Shown: positions 18,345 through 29,968, counted from the stretch's first letter. The stretch: 64,000 nucleotides of DNA from Nitricoxidireducens sp046726235 (GCA_046726235.1 JBKPAD010000010.1:682001-746000), one strand, 5' to 3'. Notes: generated from the sequence alone by a model not told the origin. Program-made: numbers and translations.

Positions 18345-20657
18345 ATGCCGAGCGCCTCGATGCTGCGCACCTTCGCCCCGAACCTTAGCGATCCCCCCCT
18401 GTCGACACGACCGGGCGCAGACTTGAGCGGAGCCCTCACGGGCGCCATCGCCTCGATTCCGCAGACGCTCGCCTACGGCCTGATCGTCGGCGGCGCATTG
18501 GGGCCCGACCACCTCGGCATCGGCATCCTCGCGGCGCTCTACGGCTCCGTCATCGTCGGGCTGATCGCGGCGATCTTCGGCGGCTGCCCTTACCTGGTGT
18601 CCGGCCCTCGCGCCGCGACGCTGCTGGTCTTCGCCGGACTCATCGGCGTGCTCAAGGAGGCGCCCGGGATCGCCGGGCTCGCCGAACCGGGGCTGGCCGC
18701 CTTCGTGCTCGCCTGCGCCGCGGCCGCGATCGCGGCACTGCTGCAGATCGCCTTCGGCATCTTGCGGCTCGGGCGGCTTGCCCATTACATCCCGCTGCCG
18801 GTCGTCGCCGGGTTCATCAACGGTTCCGCGCTGCTGATCATCCTCAGCCAGGTGTGGCCCGCGCTCGGTCTGGCGCGCGAACGCTCCCTGCTCGACCTGC
18901 CGGCGCATCTCGGCGCGATGCAACCCGGAACGCTGCTGCTGAGCGCGCTCACCATCGCCCTGGTGTTCGGTCTCCGGTCCCGTTCGCGGCGGCCGTCGAT
19001 GCTGCTCTGGGCGGTGTCGGTGGCGAGCCTGATCTACCTCGCGGCCGATGCGCTCGGTTTCGGCAGCGCCCTCGGCGGGGCCCTGCCGTCGCCGCCGACG
19101 GACGCCGGCTGGCGCTTCATCGGCGCCGAGGCCGTGTCGCTATTGTCGGGGCCGGACGGCGGCGAGTTGATGCGCCTGATCCTGCCGGCCGCGATATCGA
19201 TGGCGATCCTGTCGTCGCTCGACACCCTGCTCGCCACCGCGGCGGTCGACGAGGCGACGCTGCGCCATTCGCAAGCCGGCCGCCAGCTCGGCGCCGAGGG
19301 CGCGGGCAACCTGCTCGCTTCCCTGTTCGCCGCGATTCCTGGCTCGAGCAGCATGCTGCGCACGCAGGCGGCGCTCAACGGCGGCATGGTCAGCGCCGCC
19401 GCCCCCATCGGCATCGCCCTGCTGACGCTGGCCGCGACGGCCCTGCTCGGCCCGCTGCTGCCTTACCTCTCGCAGGCGGTGATGGCCGGCCTGCTGATCG
19501 CGCTCGGCATCGACCTCTTCGACAAGTGGACGCTGGCGCGCATCCGCGGCGCGCTCGCCAACGAGCGCACGCCGCTGGTCGCGCTGGGCGACCTGCTGAC
19601 CATGCTGGTCGTGGTGGCGGTCACGCTGTTCGCCGACCTCGTCACCGCGGTCGGCGTCGGCATCCTGGTGGCGCTGCTGTCGTTCGTGGTGCAGATGGCC
19701 CGCTCGCCGGTGCGGCGCGTCTATCGGGCCACGGCCCTGCTCGCCCGCATCCACGGCGATCCGTGGCGCCGACGCTTCATCGAGCACCACGGCAGGGAGA
19801 TCGCCGTGATCGAGGTCGAAGGCGCGCTGTTCTTCGGCTCGAGCGCCAAGCTGAGGGAGGAAGTCGACAAGCTGCTCGACGACGGCATCCGCCACATCGC
19901 CCTCGACATGAAGCGCGTCGCCGACATCGACGCCACCGGCGCGCGCGCGCTCGAGCGCCTGAACCATCGCATCGACGCGCACGGCGGCCTGCTGACGCTC
20001 GGCTACCTCGACCGCGAGCGCCGCATGGGCCGCATCAACGCGTTCGGCCGGCCGCGGCGCGGCCTCGAGTTCGTCCCGCGGCGCATATGGCTGAAGCTCT
20101 CCTACCTCGGCACGCTGCGGGCCATCGGCGAAGGACGCTTCTTCCACGACATCGACGGTGCCGTGGCGGCGTGCGAGGCGCACCTCGCCGCCGCGCTGCC
20201 GGCCCGACCGCTCGAGCCGGAACTCGCGATGCCGCCGATACTCCACGGCATCGGCCGCGCTGCGCTCGGACGCCTGAAATCCCACGTCGCGCGGCTCAGC
20301 TTCGAGCCCGGCACAACCGTCTTCGCCCAGGGCGACGCCCCGACCGCGGCCTTCCTGCTGGTCGCCGGGCGGGTCGACGTGCTGCTCGACCTGCCGGGAA
20401 CCGAGCGCAAGCTCAAGGTGCAATCGCTCGGACCCGGCGCGATCTTCGGCGAAATGGCCCTCTTGGCGCCGCAGCCGCGCTCGGCGACCGTCGTCGCGCA
20501 GGAACGGTCCGTCTGCTATGCGCTCGATGCGCAGGCGATGGAGCGCCTCAAGCGCGACCACAGCAGCATCGCGTTCGCGCTGCTCGGAAACGTCGCCGTC
20601 ATCTTCGCCGAGCGCTTGCGCGCAACGAACAACATGCTGTCCGAAATGGATGCGTGA
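18345..20657 (+). CDS. SulP-type anion transporter fused to STAS and cyclic-nucleotide-binding domains
   Basis: 770 residues. The SulP membrane domain covers about 25-460 with many hydrophobic helices and the SulP-like segments SIPQTLAYGLIVG, GPRAATLLVFAG and LPLPVVAGFINGSALLI-like sequence. A STAS domain follows at about 485-575 (IAVIEVEGALFFGSSAKLRE, VADIDATGARALERL). The C-terminus (about 640-755) is a cyclic-nucleotide-binding-type domain with FEPGTTVFAQGD and GPGAIFGEMALLAPQPRSAT, including the phosphate-cassette-like GEMALL...RSAT. The substrate (sulfate, bicarbonate, dicarboxylate) cannot be read. A start at the second ATG, 18360, is also possible. Confidence 0.88.
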   Translation: MPSASMLRTFAPNLSDPPLSTRPGADLSGALTGAIASIPQTLAYGLIVGGALGPDHLGIGILAALYGSVIVGLIAAIFGGCPYLVSGPRAATLLVFAGLIGVLKEAPGIAGLAEPGLAAFVLACAAAAIAALLQIAFGILRLGRLAHYIPLPVVAGFINGSALLIILSQVWPALGLARERSLLDLPAHLGAMQPGTLLLSALTIALVFGLRSRSRRPSMLLWAVSVASLIYLAADALGFGSALGGALPSPPTDAGWRFIGAEAVSLLSGPDGGELMRLILPAAISMAILSSLDTLLATAAVDEATLRHSQAGRQLGAEGAGNLLASLFAAIPGSSSMLRTQAALNGGMVSAAAPIGIALLTLAATALLGPLLPYLSQAVMAGLLIALGIDLFDKWTLARIRGALANERTPLVALGDLLTMLVVVAVTLFADLVTAVGVGILVALLSFVVQMARSPVRRVYRATALLARIHGDPWRRRFIEHHGREIAVIEVEGALFFGSSAKLREEVDKLLDDGIRHIALDMKRVADIDATGARALERLNHRIDAHGGLLTLGYLDRERRMGRINAFGRPRRGLEFVPRRIWLKLSYLGTLRAIGEGRFFHDIDGAVAACEAHLAAALPARPLEPELAMPPILHGIGRAALGRLKSHVARLSFEPGTTVFAQGDAPTAAFLLVAGRVDVLLDLPGTERKLKVQSLGPGAIFGEMALLAPQPRSATVVAQERSVCYALDAQAMERLKRDHSSIAFALLGNVAVIFAERLRATNNMLSEMDA

Positions 20658-20663
20658 GCGGCA

Positions 20664-21251
20664 TCAGGGCCGCGCCGCCGTCCGCGGCGACGGCGGCAGC
20701 GGCATCGGCACGGCGTTGCTGACCGGCGGCAGCGATTTCAGGTAGGCGAAGACCGCGCGCAGGTCGTCGTCGGACATGGTTGCATAGTTGAACCATGGCA
20801 TCGGCGGCAGGATCGGGCGTCCGTTGCCCAGGTGCTTGCCGCTGCGCATCGATTGCATGAACGTCTCCGGCGTCCAGTTCGCCAGCCCCGAGGCATCGGG
20901 CGTCAGGTTGGCCGCATAGCTGACGCCCCACGGTCCCGCCCAGGCCGTCAGGTGCTGGTTGGTGAGGATGCCCCATTTGCCGGCACCGGCAATCCCGGGT
21001 GCAGGCGGCAATTCTTCCGTCGCGGGGTGTCCCGACAGCAGGCGGCCCGTGTCGAGCGTGGTGCCGCCGGCGGAGAACACCTTCGGCGTATGGCAGTCAT
21101 TGCAGCCGCTGATGGTCACTAGATAGGCGCCGCGCTTGACGGCCGCGGTTTCGGCCGCCGACGCCGCATTCCCGGCGCATGACAGGGCGCCGACCAGGGC
21201 GCCGGACAGGATCATCGTCGAAACGCGGCCATTCGACCTCGGCAAGAGCAT
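20664..21251 (-). CDS. Exported mono-heme c-type cytochrome
   Basis: 195 residues with a signal peptide (MLLPRSNGRVSTMILSGALV, cleavage near AASAAE). One heme-binding motif, CNDCH, is at about residues 48-52. A methionine in ILPPMPWFNY is a candidate sixth ligand, followed by the closing helix MSDDDLRAVFAYLKSL typical of class I cytochromes c. It resembles cytochrome c subunits of periplasmic dehydrogenases, but no dehydrogenase gene is adjacent, so the partner is unknown. The start is set by a GAGGAGG site just before ATG 21251; the open frame upstream lacks features. It converges on the SulP gene (6 nt) and diverges from parE. Confidence 0.85.
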   Translation of the reverse strand: MLLPRSNGRVSTMILSGALVGALSCAGNAASAAETAAVKRGAYLVTISGCNDCHTPKVFSAGGTTLDTGRLLSGHPATEELPPAPGIAGAGKWGILTNQHLTAWAGPWGVSYAANLTPDASGLANWTPETFMQSMRSGKHLGNGRPILPPMPWFNYATMSDDDLRAVFAYLKSLPPVSNAVPMPLPPSPRTAARP

Positions 21252-21450
21252 GTCGATTCCTCCTCGGGTTGTTCGCGCGCCATCGCGCGGGGCCGCCTCG
21301 CAGGCAAACGGCGCGCCCGCCGATGCCCCCGGCACCGCTGGCGTCACCGGCGACGTTTCCGAGAAAAGAGCCGCTTCCGTCCTGTATATTGCGGCGCCAA
21401 ACCGGCCGCCGACGCCTCAATCTAGCAGCTTCAACCCTGCGGTTCCCATC

Positions 21451-23414
<1,964 letters not shown>

Positions 23415-23418
<4 letters not shown>

Positions 23419-25799
23419 ACCACGACAACGACACTCCCGACCTGTTCGACGAAGCGGCCTTGCCGCCTGAAGATGCGGCGCCGCCTGCGCCGCCGGTCCC
23501 GCCCGCCGATGACACGCCGGCCGACTTCGACGACGGCACCTCGCTGCCGCTGGCGCGCTACGCCGAGCAGGCCTATCTGTCGTATGCGATGAGCGTGGTG
23601 AAGTCGCGTGCGCTGCCGCAGGTCGAGGACGGCCTGAAGCCGGTGCAGCGACGCATCCTGTTCGCGATGAACGAGATGCGGCTCGCGGCGGGCGCCAAAC
23701 ACGTCAAGAGCGCGCGCGTCGTCGGCGACGTCATCGGCAAGTACCACCCGCACGGCGACACCAGCGTCTATGACGCGATGGTGCGCGTGGCGCAGGACTT
23801 CTCGCTGCGCTATCCGCTCGTCGACGGCCAGGGCAACTTCGGCTCGCGCGACGGCGACGGCGCGGCGGCGATGCGCTACACCGAGTGCCGGCTGACGCCG
23901 ATCGCCGAGCTGCTGCTTTCCGAACTCGACCGCGGCACCGTCGACTTCGAACCCAACTACGACGGCACCATGCGCGAGCCGGCGCTGATGCCGGCGCGCC
24001 TGCCGATGGTGCTGCTGAACGGTGCCTCGGGCATCGCCGTCGGCATGGCGACCGAGATTCCGCCGCACAACCTGCGCGAAGTCGCGGAAGCCGTGAAGCT
24101 GCTGATCCGCAAGCCGGGCGCGAGCCTCGAGGAAGTGCTGCCGCTCCTGCCCGGCCCCGATTTCCCCGGCGGCGGCCAGTTGATCTCGACGCCGGCCGAC
24201 ATCCGCGACGCCTATGCCGCAGGGCGAGGCTCGCTGCGCATGCGCGCGCGCTGGCGCGTAGAGGAACTGGCGCGCGGCCAGTGGCGCATCGTCGTCACCG
24301 AGCTGCCGCACGGCGTGTCGACGGCACAGGTGCTGTCCGAGATCGAGGCGCTGACCAACCCGCAGCCGCGCGCCGGCAAGAAGGACGTCTCGCAGGAGCA
24401 GAAGAACCTCAAGCAGGTCGTGCTCGGCGTGCTCGATTCGGTGCGGGACGAATCCTCGGACAAGGCGCCGGTGCGCATCGTGCTCGAGCCGCGCTCGTCG
24501 CGCCTCTCGCAGGATGAGTTCATGGCCGTGCTGCTGGCGCACACCAGCCTCGAATCCAGCGTGCCGATCAACATGACGATGATCGGCCGCGACGGCCGGC
24601 CGCGCCAAAAGGCGCTGCTGGCGATCCTGCACGAGTGGATCGAGTTCCGCCACACCACGGTCGAGCGCCGCAGCCGGCATCGCCTCGGCGAGGTCGAGCG
24701 GCGGCAGCACATCCTCGAAGGCCGGCTGGCGGTGTTCCTGCGCATCGAGGAAGTGATCCGCACCATCCGTGAATCGGACGAGCCGAAGGCGGACCTGATG
24801 GCGAAGTTCGGCCTGACGGAGATCCAGGCCGAAGACATCCTCGAGATTCGCCTGCGGCAGTTGGCTCGTCTCGAGGGCATCCGCATCGAGAAGGAACGCG
24901 ACGGCCTGCGCGAGGAGGAGGACGGCCTGCGCCGCATCCTCGGCGACCGCAAGGAGCTGACCAAGCTCGTCGTCAAGGAAATCACCGAGGACGCCAAGCG
25001 CTTCGGCGACGAGCGCCGCACGCTGATCGAAGCCGTGGCGCCGACGGCGCCGGCCGAGATCGCGGTTCCCGACGAGCCGGTGACGGTGATCCTGTCGCAG
25101 AACGGCTGGGTGCGCACGCGCCAGGGCCACGGCATCGATCCGGGCGCGATCTCCTACAAGACCGGCGATTTCCCGATGCTGGTCGTGGAATCGCGCACCG
25201 TCTGGCCGCTGGTGATCGTCGACACGGCCGGCCGCGCCTACAGCGTGCGGGTTTCCGACCTGCCCGGCGGCCGCGGCGACGGCGTGCCGGTGACGACCAT
25301 GATCGAATTGCAGGACGGCGCCAAGCTCGCGCAGGCGCTGACCGATGCGCCCGAAAGCCGCTATGTGTTCGCCAACTCGGGCGGCTACGGTTTCATCGCC
25401 ACGGTGGCCGACCTCGTCTCGCGCCAGCGTGCCGGCAAGACCTTCATGAGCCTCGCGAAGGGCGAGAAGCCGCTGAAGCCGGCGAAGGTGCTCGGCGACA
25501 CCGTGGCCGCGGTTTCGGCCTCGGGACGCCTGCTGTGCTTCGGGCTCGACGAGCTCAAGGAGATGCCGCGCGGCCGCGGCCTGATCGTGCAGGACATCCC
25601 GGCAAAGGACGAGATGGCGGCGGTGGCGGTGGGCGGCAACGAGTTCATCGTCAGCGGCGGCGGTCGCGGCGGCAAACCGTCGGAATGGCGCGTCGCCGGC
25701 AAGGAGCTGGCCGGCTATCGCGCCAGCCGCGCGAAGAAGGGTCAGCCGATCGCGTCGAAGCTCAAGCCGACCGGAATCAGCGCGCCAGGTACGCCCTGA
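23415..25799 (+). CDS. parC: DNA topoisomerase IV subunit A
   Basis: 794 residues. The breakage-reunion subunit starts with an acidic, Pro-rich extension of about 45 residues that is common in betaproteobacterial ParC. The catalytic tyrosine lies in AAMRYTECRLTP. The winged-helix/tower region is followed by a C-terminal beta-pinwheel (about 530-790). At the quinolone-determining position equivalent to E. coli Ser80, the sequence reads HPHGDTSVYDAM, that is Thr with Asp at the Glu84 position; this is probably natural rather than acquired. The ATG overlaps the parE stop (ATGA), implying coupled translation. Its 3' end overlaps the convergent glutaredoxin gene by 23 bp. Confidence 0.95.
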
Positions 25800-26016
25800 C
25801 CTTCTCGACGTCGAGGAAGTAGTGGCAGAGTTCCTGCCCGTCCGCTTCGAGGACGGGCACGAGCTCGTCGTACTTCGCTTCCAGCGCCGGATCGGCGTCG
25901 ACGTCGAGCACTTCCACCTCGAACGAAAACTCGCCGCGCAGGGCTTCCAGCGCGGCGAGCATGTCTTCGCAGAGGTGGCACCAGCTTCTGCTATAGAGGA
26001 TCAGCTTACTTGTCAC
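25777..26016 (-). CDS. Glutaredoxin family protein
   Basis: 79 residues, a small thioredoxin-fold protein. Beta strand LILYSRSWCHLC carries the redox motif CHLC (residues 13-16), which differs from the CPYC of classical glutaredoxins. The segment VLDVDADPALEAKYDELVPVL includes the expected cis-proline region. This subfamily is commonly the last gene after mucD in betaproteobacterial sigma-E operons, as here, where it overlaps mucD by 11 bp. A role in disulfide or glutathione-linked reduction is inferred. Its 3' end runs 23 bp into parC on the other strand. Confidence 0.85.
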   Translation of the reverse strand: MTSKLILYSRSWCHLCEDMLAALEALRGEFSFEVEVLDVDADPALEAKYDELVPVLEADGQELCHYFLDVEKVRAYLAR

Positions 26017-27436
26017 CGACGCCCTTGATGGTGATGAAGGTCTGGGCGTCGCCGCGGCGCACGAGCAGCGTGATGGTCGCGTTGCGGTCGAGCTTGGAGA
26101 GCAGGCCGTTGAACTGGTCGACCGAGCGCACGTCCGTCTGCACGCCCTTGTTGGCGAGCGCGAGGATCACGTCGCCGGGACGCAGGTCGGTGCGCGTGCC
26201 GCCGTTCTTCACCTCCTCGACGACGAGGCCGTGATCGACGCCGAGCTGGCGTTTCTGCTCGGCCGTGAGTTCGGAGACGACGAGGCCGAGGCGGTTGGCC
26301 GCCTGCTCGGTCGGGCGTCCCTTGCGCTGCAGCGAGCCGGCCGTCTTCTCTTCCTGCACTTCGGCGACGGTGATCGCGATGTCGCGCGTCCCGCCCTTGC
26401 GCCAGACCTGCACGGTCGACTTGGTGCCCGGCTTGGTGCCGCCGACGATGCGCGGCAGGTCGCTCGACTGGCCGACCGCCTTGCCGTCGAACTTCAGGAT
26501 GATGTCGCCGGCCTCGATGCCGGCGGCCTCTGCGGGGCTGCCCTTCTCGACGGTGGTGACCAGCGCGCCGACCGGCTTGGAGAGGCCGAACGATTCCGCA
26601 AGTTCGCGCGTGACTTCCTGGATGACGACGCCGAGGCGGCCGCGGCTGACCTTGCCCGAGGACTTGAGCTGGGCCGAGATTTCCATCGCGACGTCGATGG
26701 GAATCGCGAAGGCGATGCCCTGGTAGCCGCCGGAGCGGCTGTAGATCTGCGAATTCACGCCGACGACTTCGCCGCGCATGTTGAACAGCGGGCCGCCCGA
26801 GTTGCCGGGATTGATGGCGACGTCGGTCTGGATGAACGGCACGTAGTTTTCCTGCGGCAGCGAGCGGCCCTTGGCGCTGACGATGCCGGCGGTGACGCTG
26901 CTCTCGAAGCCGAACGGCGAGCCGATCGCGGCGACCCATTCGCCGACGCGCAGCTTGTTGGGATCGCCCATGCGCACGACGGGAAGCCCCGTCGCCTCGA
27001 TCTTGATCAGCGCGACGTCGGTGCGCTTGTCGTAGCCGAGCACCTTGGCCTTGTACTCGCGCTTGTCGGTGAGGCGCACCAGCACTTCGTCGGCACCCTC
27101 GACGACGTGGGCGTTGGTCATGACGTGGCCGTCGGCGCTGATGATGAAGCCCGAGCCGAGCGACTGGTTCTTGAATTCGCGCGGGATGCCGGGCATCTGG
27201 CGCGGCAGGAAACGGCGGAACAGTTCGTAGGCCGGGTCGTTCTCGTCGAACGGCAACTGCATGCCGCCGTTGTGCTTGATGACCTGCGTGGTGCTGATGT
27301 TGACGACGGCCGGCCCCTGCTTCTCGGCCAGTTCGGCGAAGTCGGGCAACAGCACGTTGCCGACGGTATTGCCCTGCGCGGCCGCAAGCGGGGCGGCGCA
27401 CGCCAGGAACAAACAAAGTGCGAGTCTTCTAATCAT
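26006..27436 (-). CDS. mucD: Periplasmic serine protease, DegP/MucD family
   Basis: 476 residues. A signal peptide (MIRRLALCLFLACAAPLAAA) is followed by a trypsin-like domain with an intact triad: H110 in NAHVV, D140 in RTDVALIKI and S213 in GNSGGPLF. Two PDZ domains follow (about 275-370 and 385-470). As an HtrA-type protease/chaperone it removes misfolded envelope proteins and, in Pseudomonas, restrains the AlgU (sigma-E) response. A GGGAG site precedes the ATG. It is the fifth gene of the rpoE-rseA-rseB-rseC-mucD cluster, 2 nt after rseC. Confidence 0.94.
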   Translation of the reverse strand: MIRRLALCLFLACAAPLAAAQGNTVGNVLLPDFAELAEKQGPAVVNISTTQVIKHNGGMQLPFDENDPAYELFRRFLPRQMPGIPREFKNQSLGSGFIISADGHVMTNAHVVEGADEVLVRLTDKREYKAKVLGYDKRTDVALIKIEATGLPVVRMGDPNKLRVGEWVAAIGSPFGFESSVTAGIVSAKGRSLPQENYVPFIQTDVAINPGNSGGPLFNMRGEVVGVNSQIYSRSGGYQGIAFAIPIDVAMEISAQLKSSGKVSRGRLGVVIQEVTRELAESFGLSKPVGALVTTVEKGSPAEAAGIEAGDIILKFDGKAVGQSSDLPRIVGGTKPGTKSTVQVWRKGGTRDIAITVAEVQEEKTAGSLQRKGRPTEQAANRLGLVVSELTAEQKRQLGVDHGLVVEEVKNGGTRTDLRPGDVILALANKGVQTDVRSVDQFNGLLSKLDRNATITLLVRRGDAQTFITIKGVGDK

Positions 27437-27438
27437 GC

Positions 27439-27882
27439 TCAGGCTCCCTTGTTGATGTTGATGATCGGTCTTTTGAACTTGAGTTCGAGCGAGGGTTCCG
27501 CGCCGCAGGCCGCGCGTCGCGACATCACGCGCAGGGCCATGAGCCCCGCGGCGAGACCGAGCACGGCGCCCGCGACGGCCGGCGCGCCGTCGCCCCAGCG
27601 CGCGGCCGCGACGAGCGCACCGGCGAAGAGGAACAGCAGCGGCATCAGGTAGGACAGCGCGGCGGCACGCAGCACGGCGCCCTCGGGCACCGAGACGACG
27701 ACGATGTCGCCGACGCCGGCGCCGACCGTGTTGCGCAGCGCATAGCGCCGCGGGCCAGCCTGGGCCTTGCCGCAGTGTCCCTTGTCGCCGCAGCTGCCGC
27801 ACGCGGAAACGGCGTCCTTGACCTCGATGTAGGCGAGGTCGCCCTGGACACGCACGACGACGGCTTCGCTCTCGCTGCTCAT
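27439..27882 (-). CDS. rseC: RseC/MucC family SoxR-reducing-system protein
   Basis: 147 residues. An N-terminal cytoplasmic domain carries the cysteine cluster ACGSCGDKGHCG (about 27-38), a possible Fe-S or metal site characteristic of RseC. Two transmembrane helices follow (about 72-92 and 98-118) and a basic C-terminal tail. The family is linked to both sigma-E regulation and, in E. coli, reduction of SoxR. It overlaps rseB by 4 nt (ATGA) and precedes mucD by 2 nt. Located in the inner membrane. Confidence 0.9.
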   Translation of the reverse strand: MSSESEAVVVRVQGDLAYIEVKDAVSACGSCGDKGHCGKAQAGPRRYALRNTVGAGVGDIVVVSVPEGAVLRAAALSYLMPLLFLFAGALVAAARWGDGAPAVAGAVLGLAAGLMALRVMSRRAACGAEPSLELKFKRPIININKGA

Positions 27883-28838
27883 TTCTTCGGCTCGATGCCG
27901 TCGGCGATCGCCTTCAGCGCGGCGACGGGAACGTCGCCCATGACGATGAAGACATGGTTGCCGGCGACGCGCTTGTAGGCATTGACGGCGCCGAGCGTCA
28001 TGGCGCCGGGGGCCGGCTTGCTGCGTCCGACCGGCTCGATGAATACCGACACGGCGGCAAGGCCGTCCGAGAACATCACGTGGCCGACTTCGCGGCCGTC
28101 GCCGCGTCCCTGGCGCACCATGTCGGCGACCTTGCGGAAACCCGGCGGCTGGCCGTTGAACTGCCAGCGCCCGGCGCCCGCATCGCCGGTGCGAACGTCA
28201 TGGACCCGCCAGCCGCTCTCGACGCTGCGCGGCTTGAGGCTGGCGCGATCGATCGGCCCGCCGATACGCAGTTCGGTGAAGCTCACGCTCTCCAGCACTT
28301 CGCCGTGCTCGTCGACGAGCGCAGCCTTGAGCAACAACCCGGAGGCGGCATCGACCCAAAGGCGGTGGCCGTACCGCCACTCGTCCCTGGGCTTGATGAC
28401 GATGGCCTGGCTGTCGAGGCCCGCGACGCGCGCGCTCGGCCCCTTGGTGATCACGTAGTGCTCGGCAAGGCCCGCGAGGCCATCGGCCGCGAGGGCCGGG
28501 AAGGAAACCGCCTGGCCGCGCCGCCGCCGCTCGACGATCAGCAGCCTGCTCTCGGGCAGGTAGCACTTGACTTCGTCATTGACGCGCAGCACTTCGCGCG
28601 GGCTGCCGTCGAGCACTTCGAGGCGCTCGTACTCGGTGCCGCCGTCGACGAAGTGCGTGATGCGTGAGGTCTCGCTCTGCTTTCCGCTCTGGTACACGAA
28701 GACGCCGCCGTAGTTGAGCATCCGGGCCGCGTCGGCCACGCGCTGCAACCACTGCAACGCATCGGCGGGAGCCTCGGCGCGCGCGGCAGGCAGCGCGGCG
28801 AATGCCAGGGCGATCAGGACCAGCCAGCGTCGCATCAT
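27879..28838 (-). CDS. rseB: Sigma-E regulatory protein RseB/MucB
   Basis: 319 residues with a signal peptide (MMRRWLVLIALAFAALPAARA). The mature periplasmic protein has the MucB/RseB lipid-binding-like fold, with ALQWLQRVADAARMLNYGG near its start and FVYQSGKQSETSRITHFVDG. The C-terminal domain includes DGLAAVSVFIEPV and MGDVPVAALKAIADGI. RseB binds the periplasmic domain of the anti-sigma factor and shields it from proteolysis until displaced by LPS or unfolded proteins. Two consecutive ATGs at 28838 and 28835; the first overlaps the rseA stop. Confidence 0.93.
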   Translation of the reverse strand: MMRRWLVLIALAFAALPAARAEAPADALQWLQRVADAARMLNYGGVFVYQSGKQSETSRITHFVDGGTEYERLEVLDGSPREVLRVNDEVKCYLPESRLLIVERRRRGQAVSFPALAADGLAGLAEHYVITKGPSARVAGLDSQAIVIKPRDEWRYGHRLWVDAASGLLLKAALVDEHGEVLESVSFTELRIGGPIDRASLKPRSVESGWRVHDVRTGDAGAGRWQFNGQPPGFRKVADMVRQGRGDGREVGHVMFSDGLAAVSVFIEPVGRSKPAPGAMTLGAVNAYKRVAGNHVFIVMGDVPVAALKAIADGIEPKK

Positions 28839-29353
28839 CGTGCGAGGGCGCCTCCGCCGGCGGCGACGGTACGGATGTTCTCGGTGCCGCCGCGGAAGCG
28901 AAGCGAACCGGCCTGCGCCTGATGCGCGACCAGGTACTCCTGCATCTCGCCCGCGGCCTGCTGGGCCGGCGCCTGGGCGGCCACCTGCGCCGGAGCCGGT
29001 GTTGCCGCAAGTTCCGCCGCCGGCCGGCTGGCGTCGCTGTGCGGGCCGAGAGCCATCCAGCTGACGAGCGCGACGCCGGCGACGCTCGCCGCCAATGCCA
29101 GCGCGGTGCGCGGCCATTCGTGACGATGCGTGCGCCGCGGCGCCAGCACGACCGGCTCTTCGTCCAGCGCCGTCATGACGCGCGCCGTGATGTCCCGGTG
29201 CAGGGCGCCGCCGCCCTTCAGTGCATCGCCGATCAACTGGTAGTGGCGCCAGCGCTGGCGCAGTTCGGCGTCGTTCCTGACGGCCTCGAGGACGGTTTCG
29301 GCGTCGCGCGCCTCGAGTTCGCCGTCGATCAATCCGGAAAGCCGCGTTTTCAT
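28835..29353 (-). CDS. rseA: Anti-sigma-E factor RseA/MucA-like
   Basis: 172 residues. The N-terminal cytoplasmic domain (MKTRLSGLIDGELEARDAET and RWRHYQLIGDALKG) is the RseA sigma-binding domain. One transmembrane helix (about 87-107, TALALAASVAGVALVSWMAL) and a short Ala/Pro-rich periplasmic tail follow. It is expected to hold RpoE inactive at the inner membrane until cleaved by site-1 and site-2 proteases, neither of which is encoded in this window. It lies 15 nt after rpoE and overlaps rseB. Confidence 0.9.
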   Translation of the reverse strand: MKTRLSGLIDGELEARDAETVLEAVRNDAELRQRWRHYQLIGDALKGGGALHRDITARVMTALDEEPVVLAPRRTHRHEWPRTALALAASVAGVALVSWMALGPHSDASRPAAELAATPAPAQVAAQAPAQQAAGEMQEYLVAHQAQAGSLRFRGGTENIRTVAAGGGALAR

Positions 29354-29368
29354 GCTGTTGTCACCTGT

Positions 29369-29968
29369 TTACCACCGCCGGTCCGGACCCGCATCGATCA
29401 AGTGCTTAAGTTTATCGGCAATCGCGTCGCGGGCGCGGAAGATACGCGAGCGCACGGTGCCGATCGGGCAGTCCATCGCCTGGGCGATCTCTTCATAGGA
29501 CATGCCCTCGATCTCGCGCAGCATGATCGCCGTGCGCAGGTCGTCCGGGAGCTTTTCCATCGCCAGGTTCACCGTATCGGCGATCTGTTTCGACATCATC
29601 ATGTGCTCGGGCGTGTCCGCATCTCGCAGCAGGTCGCCTTCGGCGTACAGCTCCGCTTCTTCGCTGTCGATGTCGGTCGACGTCGGAGTGCGGCGGCCGT
29701 TGGCGACCAGCCAGTTCTTCGCGGTATTGACGCCGATGCGATACAGCCAGGTGTAGAACGCGCTGTCGCCGCGGAAATTCGGCAACGCACGATAGGCCTT
29801 GATAAATGTTTCCTGGGCCACATCCTCCACCTCGGCTGGATCGCGTATCAAGCGCGACAGCAAGCGCACCAGCTTGCGCTGGTACTTGGCCACGAGCAGC
29901 CCGTAGGCCTGCTTGTCGCCCTGCTGCACGCGCTCGACTAGCGCCTGATCCGCTTCGCGGTCGCCCAT
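29369..29968 (-). CDS. rpoE: RNA polymerase sigma factor RpoE (ECF, AlgU type)
   Basis: 199 residues. Region 2 includes LVAKYQRKLVRLLSRLIRD, DVAQETFIKAYRAL and FYTWLYRIGVNTAKNWL, which form the core-binding and -10-recognition helices of ECF sigma factors. Region 4 (about 130-185) has the -35-binding helix-turn-helix YEEIAQAMDCPIGTVRSRIF. High similarity in outline to E. coli RpoE and P. aeruginosa AlgU, and the genomic order with rseABC-mucD, make the assignment firm. It controls the envelope stress regulon. A sigma-E-like promoter about 90-118 nt upstream suggests autoregulation. Confidence 0.95.
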   Translation of the reverse strand: MGDREADQALVERVQQGDKQAYGLLVAKYQRKLVRLLSRLIRDPAEVEDVAQETFIKAYRALPNFRGDSAFYTWLYRIGVNTAKNWLVANGRRTPTSTDIDSEEAELYAEGDLLRDADTPEHMMMSKQIADTVNLAMEKLPDDLRTAIMLREIEGMSYEEIAQAMDCPIGTVRSRIFRARDAIADKLKHLIDAGPDRRW

